From contig NZ_JAMTCK010000001.1 of NCBI RefSeq assembly GCF_024171785.1, positions 310,134-374,133 of the forward strand: a DNA stretch of 64,000 bases, given 5' to 3'. The notes beneath the pieces are model-generated. The model saw only the letters and a program-made list of their open reading frames with translations, did no database searches and was not told where the DNA came from. The translations under genes were made by a program, and so were the position numbers. This DNA is from Goodfellowiella coeruleoviolacea. Lineage in GTDB: Bacteria; Actinomycetota; Actinomycetes; Mycobacteriales; Pseudonocardiaceae. Below, piece after piece: positions 1 through 8,121 of this stretch. Every line of letters starts with the position of its first letter. The first letter of the stretch is position 1.

Positions 1-209
1 ACCTCCTGGTCGCGCCGCTGGTGCAGCACCGCGTCGGACACGGCCATGATCTGCCTGGGCTTGATGTTGCCCAGCGCGCTCCTGGGGTCCTCGCTGTCCA
101 CGATCCGCGCCCCGCCGAGGACCGCCTCCCGCGCCTCCTGCGGGTTGAACACGCTCACCAGCAGCTTCCGGTTGTGCTGCCGGGCGCGATGCTGTCCAGA
201 AGCCACCAT
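1..209 (-). CDS. MfnB-like (5-formylfuran-3-yl)methyl phosphate synthase, 5' part only
   Basis: The gene runs off the left edge; only the first 69 codons are visible. After a short basic N-terminus the protein reads RKLLVSVFNPQEAREAVLGG and then ARIVDSEDPRSALGNIKP. This is the first beta strand and loop of the MfnB/DUF556 TIM-barrel family, typically (K)LLVSVRNxEEAxxAxxGGAxIIDVKDPxxGxLG. Members condense two glyceraldehyde-3-phosphates to a furan phosphate in methanofuran synthesis, and actinobacteria carry homologues of less certain role. The start is the ATG at 209, with GGAGAGG about 11 bases upstream. The family Asp after IV/IID is present, but the next residues (SEDPRS for VKDPxxG) differ, so the exact substrate is open. 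The rest of the operon lies outside the window. Confidence 0.7.
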   Translation of the reverse strand, partial: MVASGQHRARQHNRKLLVSVFNPQEAREAVLGGARIVDSEDPRSALGNIKPRQIMAVSDAVLHQRRDQE

Positions 210-572
210 GGGACTCGCGTCCTCTCCGCACGGCCGCACCGCCGTGCACACCTGGGGCGATCACCGGATCAGGCCGGCCGGCACCGCCACACCCACCCGG
301 TGTGGCGGCACCCCGCGCGAGGGTCACCACCGCCTCCGCTGTCTCGACTATAGGTAGGCCCTCCCCCGACCGCATGTCGCCGCTGGCGCGGGTCTGGTCC
401 TGGTCGGCGCCTGATACCCCGTCCGTCCTATATGGACACAAGTGGGACCGGGGCGCACGCGCCCCGCCGCCAGCAGGGCCGGGGTGGGCAGGGCGGTCTG
501 TTTTTGATCAACACTGAAGTCACCCACAAGAGTGACAGAGCACCTGGCGCCGTCCTGGGACACCGGGCGGGG
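210..572. other. Intergenic leader region without a gene
   Basis: No convincing gene in 363 bases; the short ORFs here lack family resemblance. There is a 10-bp inverted repeat (CCGCCACACC at 284-293, GGTGTGGCGG at 299-308, 5-base loop) in what would be the 5' leader of the leftward MfnB-like gene. A TATAGT hexamer lies on the minus strand at 347-352 and could be its -10, but there is no good -35. Confidence 0.4.
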
Positions 573-1823
573 TCAGTAGAGCGGGAAGGCCCAGCCACCC
601 GGGTAGTGCGGCTCCCGGGCACCGCGGAAGGCGGCGCTGGCCCGGGCCAGGGCACCGGGCCGCAGTTCCACCACCCGGCCCGCGGCGGCGAGTTCCGCCA
701 GGGTGGTGCCACCCAGGAAGGCCGCGCCCAGTTCGGTCGAGGTCAGCCGCACGTCGGCGGGGGCCGTGGTGCGCGCACAGCGCACGGCGTCGCCGTCGGC
801 CACCAGGCGGTGGCGCCCGGTGTTCCACGGGCAGAAGTCGTCCTCGACGTCCAGCACCAGGTCGAGCGGGATCGAGTAGCGGCGCCCGGCCAGCGCGCGC
901 CCGACGTCCACCAGCCGGACCCACAGCCGGTCGAGCACGCACGAGCGGGCCGCCCTGGGCTCCACCAGCAGGTGCGGCAGCGGATCGTCCACCGCCCCCT
1001 CGTACTCGATCCAGGTCACCAGGTCGATTCCGGCGAGGAAGCGCCACAGCGCGGCGTGGGCCTGGCGGGACGCCGCCGCCAGCTCCAGCACCCGCACGGT
1101 GCTGGCGTCGTTGCCGAGCACGTCCTGCGCGGCCCGGTGGCGGTAGAGGGCGTACCCGGACGCCTGGCCGTCCGCGTCGTGGTGCACGGCGCAGCGCAGC
1201 GCGGTGGCGCCGTCTCGGGCGTGCGGCTCGTCGAACAGGCGCACGGTCCAGTGCGTGGCGTCCCGGTCGGGCCAGCCGACCGCGCTGGCCCTGACCCGGT
1301 CGTAGACCTGCGCCAGCAGCGGCCGGGCCGCCCCGGACTCGACCAGCCGGATGCCGCCATCACCGAAGTCCGTGCCCGGCCGGAACCGCATGGCCCGTCG
1401 GTCGCAGCGGAGTTGGTTGCCCCGGGTGGCCAGGCCGTAGCCGTAGCGGCCGTAGATCGCGGCCTCGGTGGGGCGCAGCGCGGCGATGGGCTCCTGGCCG
1501 CGCTCGTGCAGGTCGGTCAGCAGCCTGCGCATCATCGAGGTGAGGATGCCTCGGCGGCGGTGCGTGGGTGCCACGCCCACCGACGCGACACCGGCCACCG
1601 GCAGGACCGCCCCGGGCACGGTGAGCGCACGGGGGTAGACCGACACGCCCGCCACCAGGCCGCCCCCGTCGACGGCGGCGATGGTCCGCGTCAGGTCGGT
1701 GGCGGCGCGCTGGTTGGCCACCTCGCTGTCGGACCGGTCCAGGCCGTAGGTGTCGGCGATCATCCGGGCCCAGGCGGGGAACTCGTCCTCGGTGACGGGA
1801 CGCAACGGGAAGGGATCAGGCAT
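573..1823 (-). CDS. eis: Eis-type GNAT N-acetyltransferase
   Basis: A 416-residue protein of the Eis (enhanced intracellular survival) family. These cytosolic enzymes use acetyl-CoA to acetylate amines such as aminoglycosides or protein lysines. The N-terminal GNAT domain has VASVGVAPTHRRRGILTSMM, the acetyl-CoA pyrophosphate loop (R/Q-x-x-G-x-G/A type), followed by AAIYGRYGYGLA, the conserved Eis block. The second half is the degenerate GNAT plus the C-terminal SCP2-like domain (LTSTELGAAFLGGTTLAELAAAG). It ends in a hydrophobic residue pattern FPLY, as expected because the family's terminal carboxylate is the catalytic base. Length fits the family (about 400-420). I chose the ATG at 1823, which begins MPDPFPLRPVTEDEF; the reading frame extends further but loses homology. 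It is divergent from the TetR gene and may share its operators. Confidence 0.88.
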   Translation of the reverse strand: MPDPFPLRPVTEDEFPAWARMIADTYGLDRSDSEVANQRAATDLTRTIAAVDGGGLVAGVSVYPRALTVPGAVLPVAGVASVGVAPTHRRRGILTSMMRRLLTDLHERGQEPIAALRPTEAAIYGRYGYGLATRGNQLRCDRRAMRFRPGTDFGDGGIRLVESGAARPLLAQVYDRVRASAVGWPDRDATHWTVRLFDEPHARDGATALRCAVHHDADGQASGYALYRHRAAQDVLGNDASTVRVLELAAASRQAHAALWRFLAGIDLVTWIEYEGAVDDPLPHLLVEPRAARSCVLDRLWVRLVDVGRALAGRRYSIPLDLVLDVEDDFCPWNTGRHRLVADGDAVRCARTTAPADVRLTSTELGAAFLGGTTLAELAAAGRVVELRPGALARASAAFRGAREPHYPGGWAFPLY

Positions 1824-1891
1824 CGCGCCTGTGTAGTCCACATCACCCGAACTGGCGAGCGCTTTTGTCGGGGGAGGGTGGACCGCCCCGC

Positions 1892-1929
1892 GTACCGATC
1901 GGTACAGTCCTTCGCGTACCGATCGGTAC
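1892..1929. promoter_or_regulatory. Twin palindromic operator (TetR type)
   Basis: Two copies of the perfect 14-bp palindrome GTACCGATCGGTAC lie at 1892-1905 and 1916-1929. They are exactly 24 bp apart centre to centre; the second extends to 18 bp. They sit between divergent eis and tetR, the usual place for an autoregulatory TetR operator. Binding by the adjacent TetR is inferred. Confidence 0.8.
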
Positions 1930-1990
1930 GCACGGTGGATCCGGTGGGGCTGGCAGCCCGCCGAGCCGAGGAGCAGCGGGAGGCGGGCGC

Positions 1991-2575
1991 ATGACCGAGC
2001 CGGGCACGAAGCGGTCACCAGCGGGCGAGCGGGTGTGGCGGGCCGCGTGCGAGCTGTTCTCCCGGGACGGCATCCGCGCGGTCGGCGTGGCCGAGATCGC
2101 CGAGACCTCCGGGGTCGGCAAGCCGAACCTGTACCGCAACTTCGGCTCCAAGGACGACCTCGCGGTCGCCTACCTCAGGGCACAGGCGGAGGCCGGCCTG
2201 GAGTCGTTCGAGGCGGCGCGGCAGGCGTTCCCCGACGATCACCTGGCCCAGCTGCGCCAGGTGATCGCCAGGGTCGCGGCCGAGATGGGCACGCCGGGCT
2301 ACCGCGGCTGCGTGGTCGCCAACGCCGCGATCGAGTTCCCCGACCGGGCGCACCCGGTGCGCGCCGCGGTCGACGAGCTGAAGGCCGAGTACCTGCGCCG
2401 GCTGACCGAACTGGTCGCGCACCTGCCCGTGGACGACCCCGAGGGCCTGGCCTACGCCCTCCAGGTGCTGCTGGAGGGCGCCAGCGCCACGGCCCAGTTC
2501 CTGTCCGTCGAGAAGTCCCGCGCCGTGCTGATCGAGACGACCGAGCGCGTCATCGCGTCACACCTGCGGCGGTAG
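1991..2575 (+). CDS. TetR/AcrR family repressor
   Basis: A 194-residue TetR-family regulator. The N-terminal HTH reads WRAACELFSRDGIRAVGVAE, then IAETSGVGKPNLYRNFGSKDDL, the canonical TetR recognition helix (xPNLYRNFGSKDDL). The C-terminal part is a ligand-binding helical domain with a TetR_C-like block (GYRGCVVANAAIEFPDRAHPV) resembling regulators of the YjdC/AefR group. The start is the ATG at 1991 (MTEPGTKR); the longer upstream frame runs through the operators and is not coding. It is followed 93 bp later by a nitroreductase on the same strand. With twin palindromes upstream, it most likely represses itself, the nitroreductase and possibly eis. The inducer is unknown. Confidence 0.9.
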   Translation: MTEPGTKRSPAGERVWRAACELFSRDGIRAVGVAEIAETSGVGKPNLYRNFGSKDDLAVAYLRAQAEAGLESFEAARQAFPDDHLAQLRQVIARVAAEMGTPGYRGCVVANAAIEFPDRAHPVRAAVDELKAEYLRRLTELVAHLPVDDPEGLAYALQVLLEGASATAQFLSVEKSRAVLIETTERVIASHLRR

Positions 2576-2668
2576 GCCGCCACACCGCACCAGTCCCCAC
2601 CCGCTGGCGGGCACGCGCTCTGGCGTGTCCGGCGTCCCGCCACGCCTCGACCCCCGGAGGAGCACGTC

Positions 2669-3367
2669 ATGACCAGCACCGACCACCTGCCCGAGCAGGC
2701 CATGCCCGAGTACGCCGAGCGGCTGATCCGCGGCCGACGCGCGGTGCGCGCGTTCCGCCCGGACCCGGTGCCGGCGGACACGCTGCGGGCGATCTTCGAC
2801 CTGGCCGGCGCGGCCCCCTCCAGTTCCAACACCCAGCCGTGGCAGGTCGAGGTGGTCAGCGGGGCGGCGCGGGACCGGCTGAGCCGCAACCTGCTCGCCG
2901 CCGCCGAGCAGAACCGCCTGTCGCTGGACTTCCCCTACCACGACAGCATGTACACCGGTGTGCACAGTGCGCGTCGCAGCGCGGCCGGCGCGATCATGTA
3001 CGGCGCCATGGGCATCGCCAGGGACGACCGCGCCGCGCGTGCCGCGGTCAACCTGGAGAGCCTGCGCTTCTACGGCGCTCCGCACGTCGCGCTGCTGTTC
3101 ATGCCGCCCAACGCGGAGGCGCGCATGGCCAACGACGTCGGCATGTACGCCCAGACCCTGCTGCTGGCGATGACGGCGCACGGCGTGGCCAGCTGCCCGC
3201 AGGGACTGCTGGGTTTCTACGCCGACACGATCCGCGAGACGCTGGGCATCACCGACGCCAAGCTGATGTTCGGGATCTCCTTCGGCTACGCCGACCCCGC
3301 CTCGCCGCGCAGCAACATCGTGGTACCGCGCGCGGCGCTCAGCGAGACCACGCGCTTCCACGACTAG
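2669..3367 (+). CDS. Nitroreductase family oxidoreductase (FMN)
   Basis: A 232-residue nitroreductase of the NfnB/PnbA-like branch, which uses FMN and NAD(P)H to reduce nitroaromatics or quinones. The FMN-binding N-terminus is visible: RRAVRAFRPDPVPADTL followed by AAPSSSNTQPW (SxxNxQPW). The C-terminal GVASCPQG and FGISFGYADP blocks match the second FMN contact region. Length is normal. The start ATG is preceded by GGAGGAG at 2656-2662. It is downstream of the TetR gene and probably co-regulated. Substrate cannot be predicted. Homologues confer tolerance or sensitivity to nitro drugs in mycobacteria, so a detoxification role is plausible but inferred. Confidence 0.88.
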   Translation: MTSTDHLPEQAMPEYAERLIRGRRAVRAFRPDPVPADTLRAIFDLAGAAPSSSNTQPWQVEVVSGAARDRLSRNLLAAAEQNRLSLDFPYHDSMYTGVHSARRSAAGAIMYGAMGIARDDRAARAAVNLESLRFYGAPHVALLFMPPNAEARMANDVGMYAQTLLLAMTAHGVASCPQGLLGFYADTIRETLGITDAKLMFGISFGYADPASPRSNIVVPRAALSETTRFHD

Positions 3368-3375
3368 GACGGCCG

Positions 3376-3403
3376 TGGCCCGGCGATCCCGGCCGCCGGG
3401 CCA
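3376..3403. terminator. Bidirectional hairpin between convergent genes
   Basis: TGGCCCGGC (3376-3384) pairs with GCCGGGCCA (3395-3403) around a 10-base loop, between the ends of the nitroreductase and GH3 genes. It has no T-tract, as is common in high-GC actinobacteria. Confidence 0.65.
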
Positions 3404-3419
3404 GCTGCGCCACCGGAGG

Positions 3420-5777
3420 TCAGGCCGACCGGTCCAGCACCCGGCTGTGGCAGCGCAGCGTGCGGGTGTGGTCGACGTGCCGGAGTTCACCGGTGAGCGT
3501 GAGCGGCAGCACCGCCCGGACGTCGGTGCTGGAGGCGGCCAGCCGGAGTTCGATCGCACCGGGTTCGACCACGCGGCGGCCGTCGCGGTCGGCGAACGAG
3601 GTGAGGTCGGCGTGCACGTCGAGTTCGACCGTGCGGGACTGCCCGGCCGGCACGTCCACCCGCTGGTAGCCGATCAGCTGGGTGACCGGTCGGGTGACGC
3701 GGGCCGCGAGGTCGCCGAGGTAGAGCTGGACCACCTCGGTGCCGTCCCGCTGGCCGGTGTTGTGCACGGTGACCCGGACGGTCACGCTGCCGTCGGTGGG
3801 CAGCTCGCCGCCGGCGGCGCCGAGCACGGTCGCGTCCGACCAGGTGAACGTGGTGTAGGCGAGGCCGTGCCCGAACGGGAACAGCGGGGTCGGGTCGATG
3901 TTGGACACCTTGGTGGGCCCGGCCAGCGGCTGGCGCAGGTAGGTGCCCGGCTGGCCGCCGGCGGTGCGCGGCAGGCTCACCGGCAGCCGCCCGGACGGGT
4001 TGACCGCACCGGTGAGGATGTCCGCGAGCGCGGGTCCGCCTTGCTGGCCGGGGAAGAACGCCTGCACCACGGCGGCGGCCCGGTCGGCGAACCGGCCCAG
4101 CGCGTAGGGCCGCCCGGTGAGCAGCACCAGCACCACCGGGGTGCCGGTGTCCAGCACCGCCTCGACCAGGTCGGCCTGGCGGCCGGGCAGGGTGAGGTCG
4201 ACGGCGTCGCAGCCCTCGCCCGAGGTGCCTCGGCCGAACAGGCCGGCCCGGTCGCCGACGGCGAGCACGGCGACGTCGGCCCTGGAGGCCGCGGCGACCG
4301 CCGCGGCGAAGCCGTCGGTGCCGTCCCCGTCCACCGTGCAGCCCTCGACCGCGGTCACCCGGTCGGCGCCGAGCCGGGCGGCGAGCGCCTCGGCCAGGGT
4401 GGGGATCTCCACGCCGTCGCCGTGCTCCGGGTACTTCGGGCCGACGTGGGCGGGGAACGTGTAGCAGCCCAGCATGGCGTGCGGGTCGGCGCCGCGCGGG
4501 CCGATCAGGGCGACCGCGGTTCCGGCGGCCAGCGGCAGCGTGCCGTTGTTGGCGACCAGCACGATCGACTCCTCGGCCAGTCGCCTGGCGACCGCGCGGT
4601 TCTCCGGTGAGTCCAGCACCACCGGGGTGTCGGCGTCGAACTCGCCGGCCGCGCAGTCCGGGTCGAGCAGGCCGAGTTCGCCCTTCTGCCGCAGCACCCG
4701 GCGCACCGCCTGGTCGATGTGCTCGATGTCGAGCCGGCCGGCGGCCAGCTCGGCCAGCAGGGGTTCGGCGTAGCAGTGCAGGTTCGGCAGCTCGACGTCG
4801 ATGCCGGCGCGCAGGGCCAGGGCGCCCGCCTCGCCCTCGGTGGCGGCCACCCGGTGCAGGCTCTGCAGGAAGGCCACGGCGAAGTAGTCGGAGACGATCG
4901 TGCCGTCAAAGCCCCAGGTGTCGCGGAGCAGGGTGGTGAGCATGGCGTGGTCCGCGGTGACCGGGACGCCGTCGATCTCGTTGTAGGAGGCCATCACCGA
5001 CCGGACCCCGCCCTCCACCACCGCCATCTCGAACGGCGGCAGGATGACGTCGGCGAGTTCCTGCGGGCCCATGGACACCGGCGCGAGGTTGCGGCCGGCC
5101 CGCGACGCGGAGTAGCCGGCGAAGTGCTTGAGCGTGGCGTGCACTCCCCCGGCCTGCAGGCCGCGCACGTAGGCGGTGGCCACGGTGCCGACCAGGTAGG
5201 GGTCCTCGCCGATGGTTTCCTCGGTGCGGCCCCAGCGGTAGTCGCGGGTGACGTCGAGGACCGGGGACAGGCCGAGGTGGGTGCCCACCGCGCGCATGTC
5301 CGTGCCGATGCGGCGGGCCATCTCGTGGATCAGCTGGGGGTCGAAGCTGGCGCCCCAGGCCAGCGGGGTGGGGTAGATGGTGGCGCCGTGGGCGGCGAAG
5401 CCGGTGAGGCACTCCTCGTGCGCGATGGCCGGGATGCCGAACCGGTTGGCCGCCATGATCTGCCGCTGCGCCGCGGCCAGCGACTTGGCGCCCACGGTGG
5501 GGTCCACCGGGCGGGTGCCGAACGGGCGGGTGAGGTGGCCGAGCCCGTCCTTGATGACCTCGTCCCAGACCGGTGGCTGCTGGGACATGTCGTGTTGGTA
5601 GGGGGCGACCTCCTGGCCGTCGTCGCCTGCGCCCACCCACAGCCCGACGAGTTGGGAAACCTTCTCCGCCAACGTCATCTGGGCGAGCAGGGCGTCGACG
5701 CGCTCGTCCAGGCTCAGTGACGTGTTCTGCCAGGGGTGTGAGGCAGCAGGACTCGGGGTGACGCGGTTGCTGGTCAT
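3420..5777 (-). CDS. GH3 glycosidase (beta-xylosidase/beta-glucosidase)
   Basis: A 785-residue GH3 enzyme. The TIM barrel (about residues 30-340) has RWGRTEETIGEDPYLVG (181-197), KHFAGYSASRAGRN with the substrate-binding Lys217-His218, and nucleophile Asp297 in GTIVSDYFAV. The alpha/beta sandwich follows (ALIGPRG, VAVLAVGDRAG), and the last 100 residues form a fibronectin-III-like domain (VTVHNTGQRDGTEVVQLYLG). No signal peptide, so it acts in the cytosol on imported oligosaccharides. Divergence from the aldouronate importer operon, with a shared operator sequence, suggests xylo-oligosaccharides as substrate; a beta-glucosidase cannot be excluded. Start ATG at 5777 with GGCGGA about 6 bases upstream. 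Confidence 0.9.
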   Translation of the reverse strand: MTSNRVTPSPAASHPWQNTSLSLDERVDALLAQMTLAEKVSQLVGLWVGAGDDGQEVAPYQHDMSQQPPVWDEVIKDGLGHLTRPFGTRPVDPTVGAKSLAAAQRQIMAANRFGIPAIAHEECLTGFAAHGATIYPTPLAWGASFDPQLIHEMARRIGTDMRAVGTHLGLSPVLDVTRDYRWGRTEETIGEDPYLVGTVATAYVRGLQAGGVHATLKHFAGYSASRAGRNLAPVSMGPQELADVILPPFEMAVVEGGVRSVMASYNEIDGVPVTADHAMLTTLLRDTWGFDGTIVSDYFAVAFLQSLHRVAATEGEAGALALRAGIDVELPNLHCYAEPLLAELAAGRLDIEHIDQAVRRVLRQKGELGLLDPDCAAGEFDADTPVVLDSPENRAVARRLAEESIVLVANNGTLPLAAGTAVALIGPRGADPHAMLGCYTFPAHVGPKYPEHGDGVEIPTLAEALAARLGADRVTAVEGCTVDGDGTDGFAAAVAAASRADVAVLAVGDRAGLFGRGTSGEGCDAVDLTLPGRQADLVEAVLDTGTPVVLVLLTGRPYALGRFADRAAAVVQAFFPGQQGGPALADILTGAVNPSGRLPVSLPRTAGGQPGTYLRQPLAGPTKVSNIDPTPLFPFGHGLAYTTFTWSDATVLGAAGGELPTDGSVTVRVTVHNTGQRDGTEVVQLYLGDLAARVTRPVTQLIGYQRVDVPAGQSRTVELDVHADLTSFADRDGRRVVEPGAIELRLAASSTDVRAVLPLTLTGELRHVDHTRTLRCHSRVLDRSA

Positions 5778-5805
5778 CGTCCGCCAATCGGCACGCGCGG
5801 GGTTG

Positions 5806-5816
5806 CGAAAATTTCG
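5806..5816. promoter_or_regulatory. CGAAA-N-TTTCG operator of the GH3 gene
   Basis: The perfect inverted repeat CGAAA-A-TTTCG lies about 25 bases beyond the -10 of the GH3 promoter, inside its leader. Seen directly. It matches the motif reported upstream of streptomycete xylanase/xylosidase genes (BxlR/XlnR-type, from memory). Roadblock repression by a LacI-type protein is inferred. Confidence 0.75.
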
Positions 5817-5841
5817 GTATACACAGCGATTTTTCCGGGAA

Positions 5842-5870
5842 AACTAAGCTCCGTCATCAGGGGGTGTCAA
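5842..5870 (-). promoter_or_regulatory. Sigma-70-type promoter of the GH3 gene
   Basis: On the minus strand: TTGACA (5870-5865), 17-bp spacer, TTAGTT (5847-5842). The start point would be near 5835, about 58 bases before the GH3 ATG. Confidence 0.7.
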
Positions 5871-6202
5871 GGAAGTACGCCCCGGACGGGGCCGAGCCGA
5901 ACTGGTGACGGCGCCCAGCCCGCGGGCTCCCGCCCACCGGGTCTGCGCCACCGCTCCGCGCCCCAGCGGCGCCCCCACGGGCCACCGCGCACGACGAGCG
6001 GGCCGACCGTGCCGGGGCCGACCGGGTGCGGGACAGGCCCACGCCTGCCCGGCACGGCCGGAAACGGGTCCGGTGCGACCGCACGCCGGCCTGGCGGGTC
6101 GCGACCGGCCACAGTAGACCATCCAGCGCAACGGCCGATCCGAGTGGGGCGCCACCAAACATCCGCCCCCACATCGTTGGACATCAACGTTTTGGCTGGG
6201 TA
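5871..6202. other. Intergenic spacer of the divergent xylan promoters
   Basis: About 330 bases between the -35 elements of the GH3 and importer promoters. The ORFs found on the minus strand have no recognisable family and amino-acid composition typical of non-coding GC-rich DNA. I see no gene, repeat or further copy of the CGAAA-N-TTTCG box. Confidence 0.4.
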
Positions 6203-6231
6203 TTGACGATCCACAAAGGTCTGCGTACGGT
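6203..6231 (+). promoter_or_regulatory. Sigma-70-type promoter of the aldouronate operon
   Basis: TTGACG (6203-6208), 17-bp spacer, TACGGT (6226-6231). The expected start point is near 6238, 64 bases before the first permease gene. Confidence 0.7.
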
Positions 6232-6261
6232 GTGCGCACCACTAAGTGTCGAAGGTATTTG

Positions 6262-6272
6262 CGAAATTTTCG
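6262..6272. promoter_or_regulatory. CGAAA-N-TTTCG operator of the importer operon
   Basis: CGAAA-T-TTTCG, 30 bases past the -10. It is the reverse complement of the box at 5806-5816 and sits in the same place relative to its gene, so each strand's transcript carries the same 11-mer. One regulator for both units is the simple reading. Confidence 0.78.
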
Positions 6273-6301
6273 GCGCTGGTTAAGCCAATGGAGGCGGGCA
6301 G

Positions 6302-7222
6302 ATGGCAAGGCAGTCAGGCCGGCGGCCCGTCTGGGCGGACCTTCGACGTGACTGGCGGCTGTACTCGCTGCTGCTCCTGCCGGTCGCGTTCTTCGTGATC
6401 TTTCGCTATCTGCCGATGGCGGGAAACATCATCGCGTTCCGGCGGTTCATCCCAGGCGGCTCGATCTTCGGTGAGCAGTGGGTTGGGCTGCGCTACTTCG
6501 AGATGTTCATCAACGACCCCACGTTCTGGCAGGTCTTCCGGAACACGGTCGTGCTCGGCGCGCTGACCCTGCTGTTCACCTTTCCCATTCCGATCGTGTT
6601 GGCGCTGTTGCTCAACGAGGTGCGCAGCCGGCGGTTCAAGAGCTTCGTGCAGACCGTGTCCTACCTGCCGCACTTCATCTCCGTGGTGATCGTGGTGGGG
6701 ATGATCATGCAGATGGTGTCGCTCAACGGCACCGTGAACCAGATCCTCGGCGCGTTGACCGGCAGCACGGTGAACTTCATCCAGGACGCCGACTGGTTCC
6801 GCACCATCTACGTCTCCTCGGACGTCTGGCAGACCGCGGGCTGGGGCACGATCCTCTACCTCGCCGCCCTCACCCAGATCGACAACACCCTGTACGAGTC
6901 GGCCCGGATCGACGGGGCGAACCGGTGGCAGCAGACCTGGCACATCACCCTGCCCGGCATCGCCCCGACCATCATCACCCTGCTGATCCTCAACATCGGC
7001 AACTTCCTCGCGGTGGGCTTCGAAAAGGTCTTCCTGCTCTACAACCCGTTGACGTACGAGACCGGCGACGTCATCTCGACGTACCTGTACCGGGTTGGCC
7101 TCGTGTCGAACAACATCTCGTACGCCACCGCGATCGGCCTGTTCGAGTCGGTCGTCGGGCTGGTCATGGTCTTCTCGGCGAACGCGATCTCGCGTCGGGT
7201 CGCCGGTTCGAGTCTGTGGTAG
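6302..7222 (+). CDS. lplB: ABC sugar permease, LplB type (aldouronate uptake)
   Basis: A 306-residue inner-membrane permease of the LplB/CUT1 branch used for aldouronates and complex oligosaccharides. The LplB hallmark N-terminus is present: DWRLYSLLLLPVAFFVIFRYLPMAGNIIAFRRF. The cytoplasmic EAA loop reads YESARIDGANRWQQTWHITLPGI, which contacts the ATPase. Six membrane helices are apparent. The start has GGAGG at 6290-6294. It is first in the operon, 15 bp before the second permease. No ATPase gene is nearby, as is usual for such importers, which share an MsiK-type ATPase encoded elsewhere. Confidence 0.9.
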   Translation: MARQSGRRPVWADLRRDWRLYSLLLLPVAFFVIFRYLPMAGNIIAFRRFIPGGSIFGEQWVGLRYFEMFINDPTFWQVFRNTVVLGALTLLFTFPIPIVLALLLNEVRSRRFKSFVQTVSYLPHFISVVIVVGMIMQMVSLNGTVNQILGALTGSTVNFIQDADWFRTIYVSSDVWQTAGWGTILYLAALTQIDNTLYESARIDGANRWQQTWHITLPGIAPTIITLLILNIGNFLAVGFEKVFLLYNPLTYETGDVISTYLYRVGLVSNNISYATAIGLFESVVGLVMVFSANAISRRVAGSSLW

Positions 7223-7237
7223 GAGCTGCGCAAACCG

Positions 7238-8104
7238 ATGAGGAATTCCACCGGTTACCGGATCTTCCAGGTCTGCAACACCATCGTGCTGCTGGTGGTC
7301 GTGGTCCTGACGCTCTACCCGTTCGTGAACATCGTGGCGCAGTCCTTCAGCGACGAGGCCGCGATCAGCTCGGGCCGGGTGAACCTGCTGCCGGTCGGCT
7401 TCAACCTGGAGACCTACAAGGTCATCATGGGTGATCCGACGTTCTGGCTGAACTACCGGAACACGGTGGTCTACACGGTGGTGGCCACGGCGTTATCGCT
7501 GGCGCTGACCACGTGCATGGCCTACGCGCTGTCCAAGAAGCACCTGCGCGGCCGGAAGTTCTTCGTCGGGTTCGTCGTCTTCACGATGTTCTTCAACGGT
7601 GGGCTCATCCCCAACTACGTGCTGGTGTCCGAACTCGGCCTGAAGAACACCATCTGGGCCGTGGTGCTGCCCAACGCGATCAGCGTGTTCAACCTGCTGG
7701 TGATGAAGACCTTCTTCGAGAACATGCCGACCGAGTTGGAAGAGGCGGCGGCGATCGACGGGCTGACGACCTACGGCGTCCTGCTGCGGATCGTGCTGCC
7801 GCTGAGCAAGGCGATCCTGGCCACCATGGCGCTGTTCTACGCGGTCGCGAACTGGAACTCCTGGTTCGGCGCGTTCCTGTACTTCGACCAGAAGTCGATG
7901 TTCCCGGTGACCATGTACCTGCGCAACCTGATCGCCGGGGCGGAGACCGCGACCTCGGTCGGTGGTGGCGACGACATCAGCCAGATCGCCTCGAACGTCA
8001 AGGCCGTCACGATGGTGCTCACCGTGCTGCCCATTCTTTGTGTTTACCCCTTTGTCCAGCGCCATTTCGTGTCGGGCGTGATGCTCGGCGCGGTCAAGGG
8101 CTGA
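7238..8104 (+). CDS. ytcP: ABC sugar permease, YtcP type (aldouronate uptake)
   Basis: A 288-residue partner permease. The YtcP signature is clear: IVAQSFSDEAAISSGRVNLLPVGFNLETYKVI near the N-terminus, then GGLIPNYVLVSELGLKNTIWA, and an EAA loop LEEAAAIDGLTTYGVLLRIVLPLSKAILATM. The C-terminus YPFVQRHFVSGVMLGAVKG is the family's typical ending. With LplB and the lipoprotein it forms the importer for xylan-derived aldouronic acids (inferred from the GH67 and GH39 neighbours). The gene lies 15 bp after lplB and 17 bp before the binding-protein gene, so it is clearly co-transcribed. Confidence 0.9.
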   Translation: MRNSTGYRIFQVCNTIVLLVVVVLTLYPFVNIVAQSFSDEAAISSGRVNLLPVGFNLETYKVIMGDPTFWLNYRNTVVYTVVATALSLALTTCMAYALSKKHLRGRKFFVGFVVFTMFFNGGLIPNYVLVSELGLKNTIWAVVLPNAISVFNLLVMKTFFENMPTELEEAAAIDGLTTYGVLLRIVLPLSKAILATMALFYAVANWNSWFGAFLYFDQKSMFPVTMYLRNLIAGAETATSVGGGDDISQIASNVKAVTMVLTVLPILCVYPFVQRHFVSGVMLGAVKG

Positions 8105-8121
8105 GCGTCGAGAGGATCCGC

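Noticed and set aside
432-1994. 520-codon plus-strand frame over eis
   Set aside because: Antisense of a well-recognised Eis protein; composition of a shadow.
5844-6308. Minus-strand ORFs between GH3 and lplB
   Set aside because: They cross the importer promoter and operator, lack family resemblance and have no good ribosome site.
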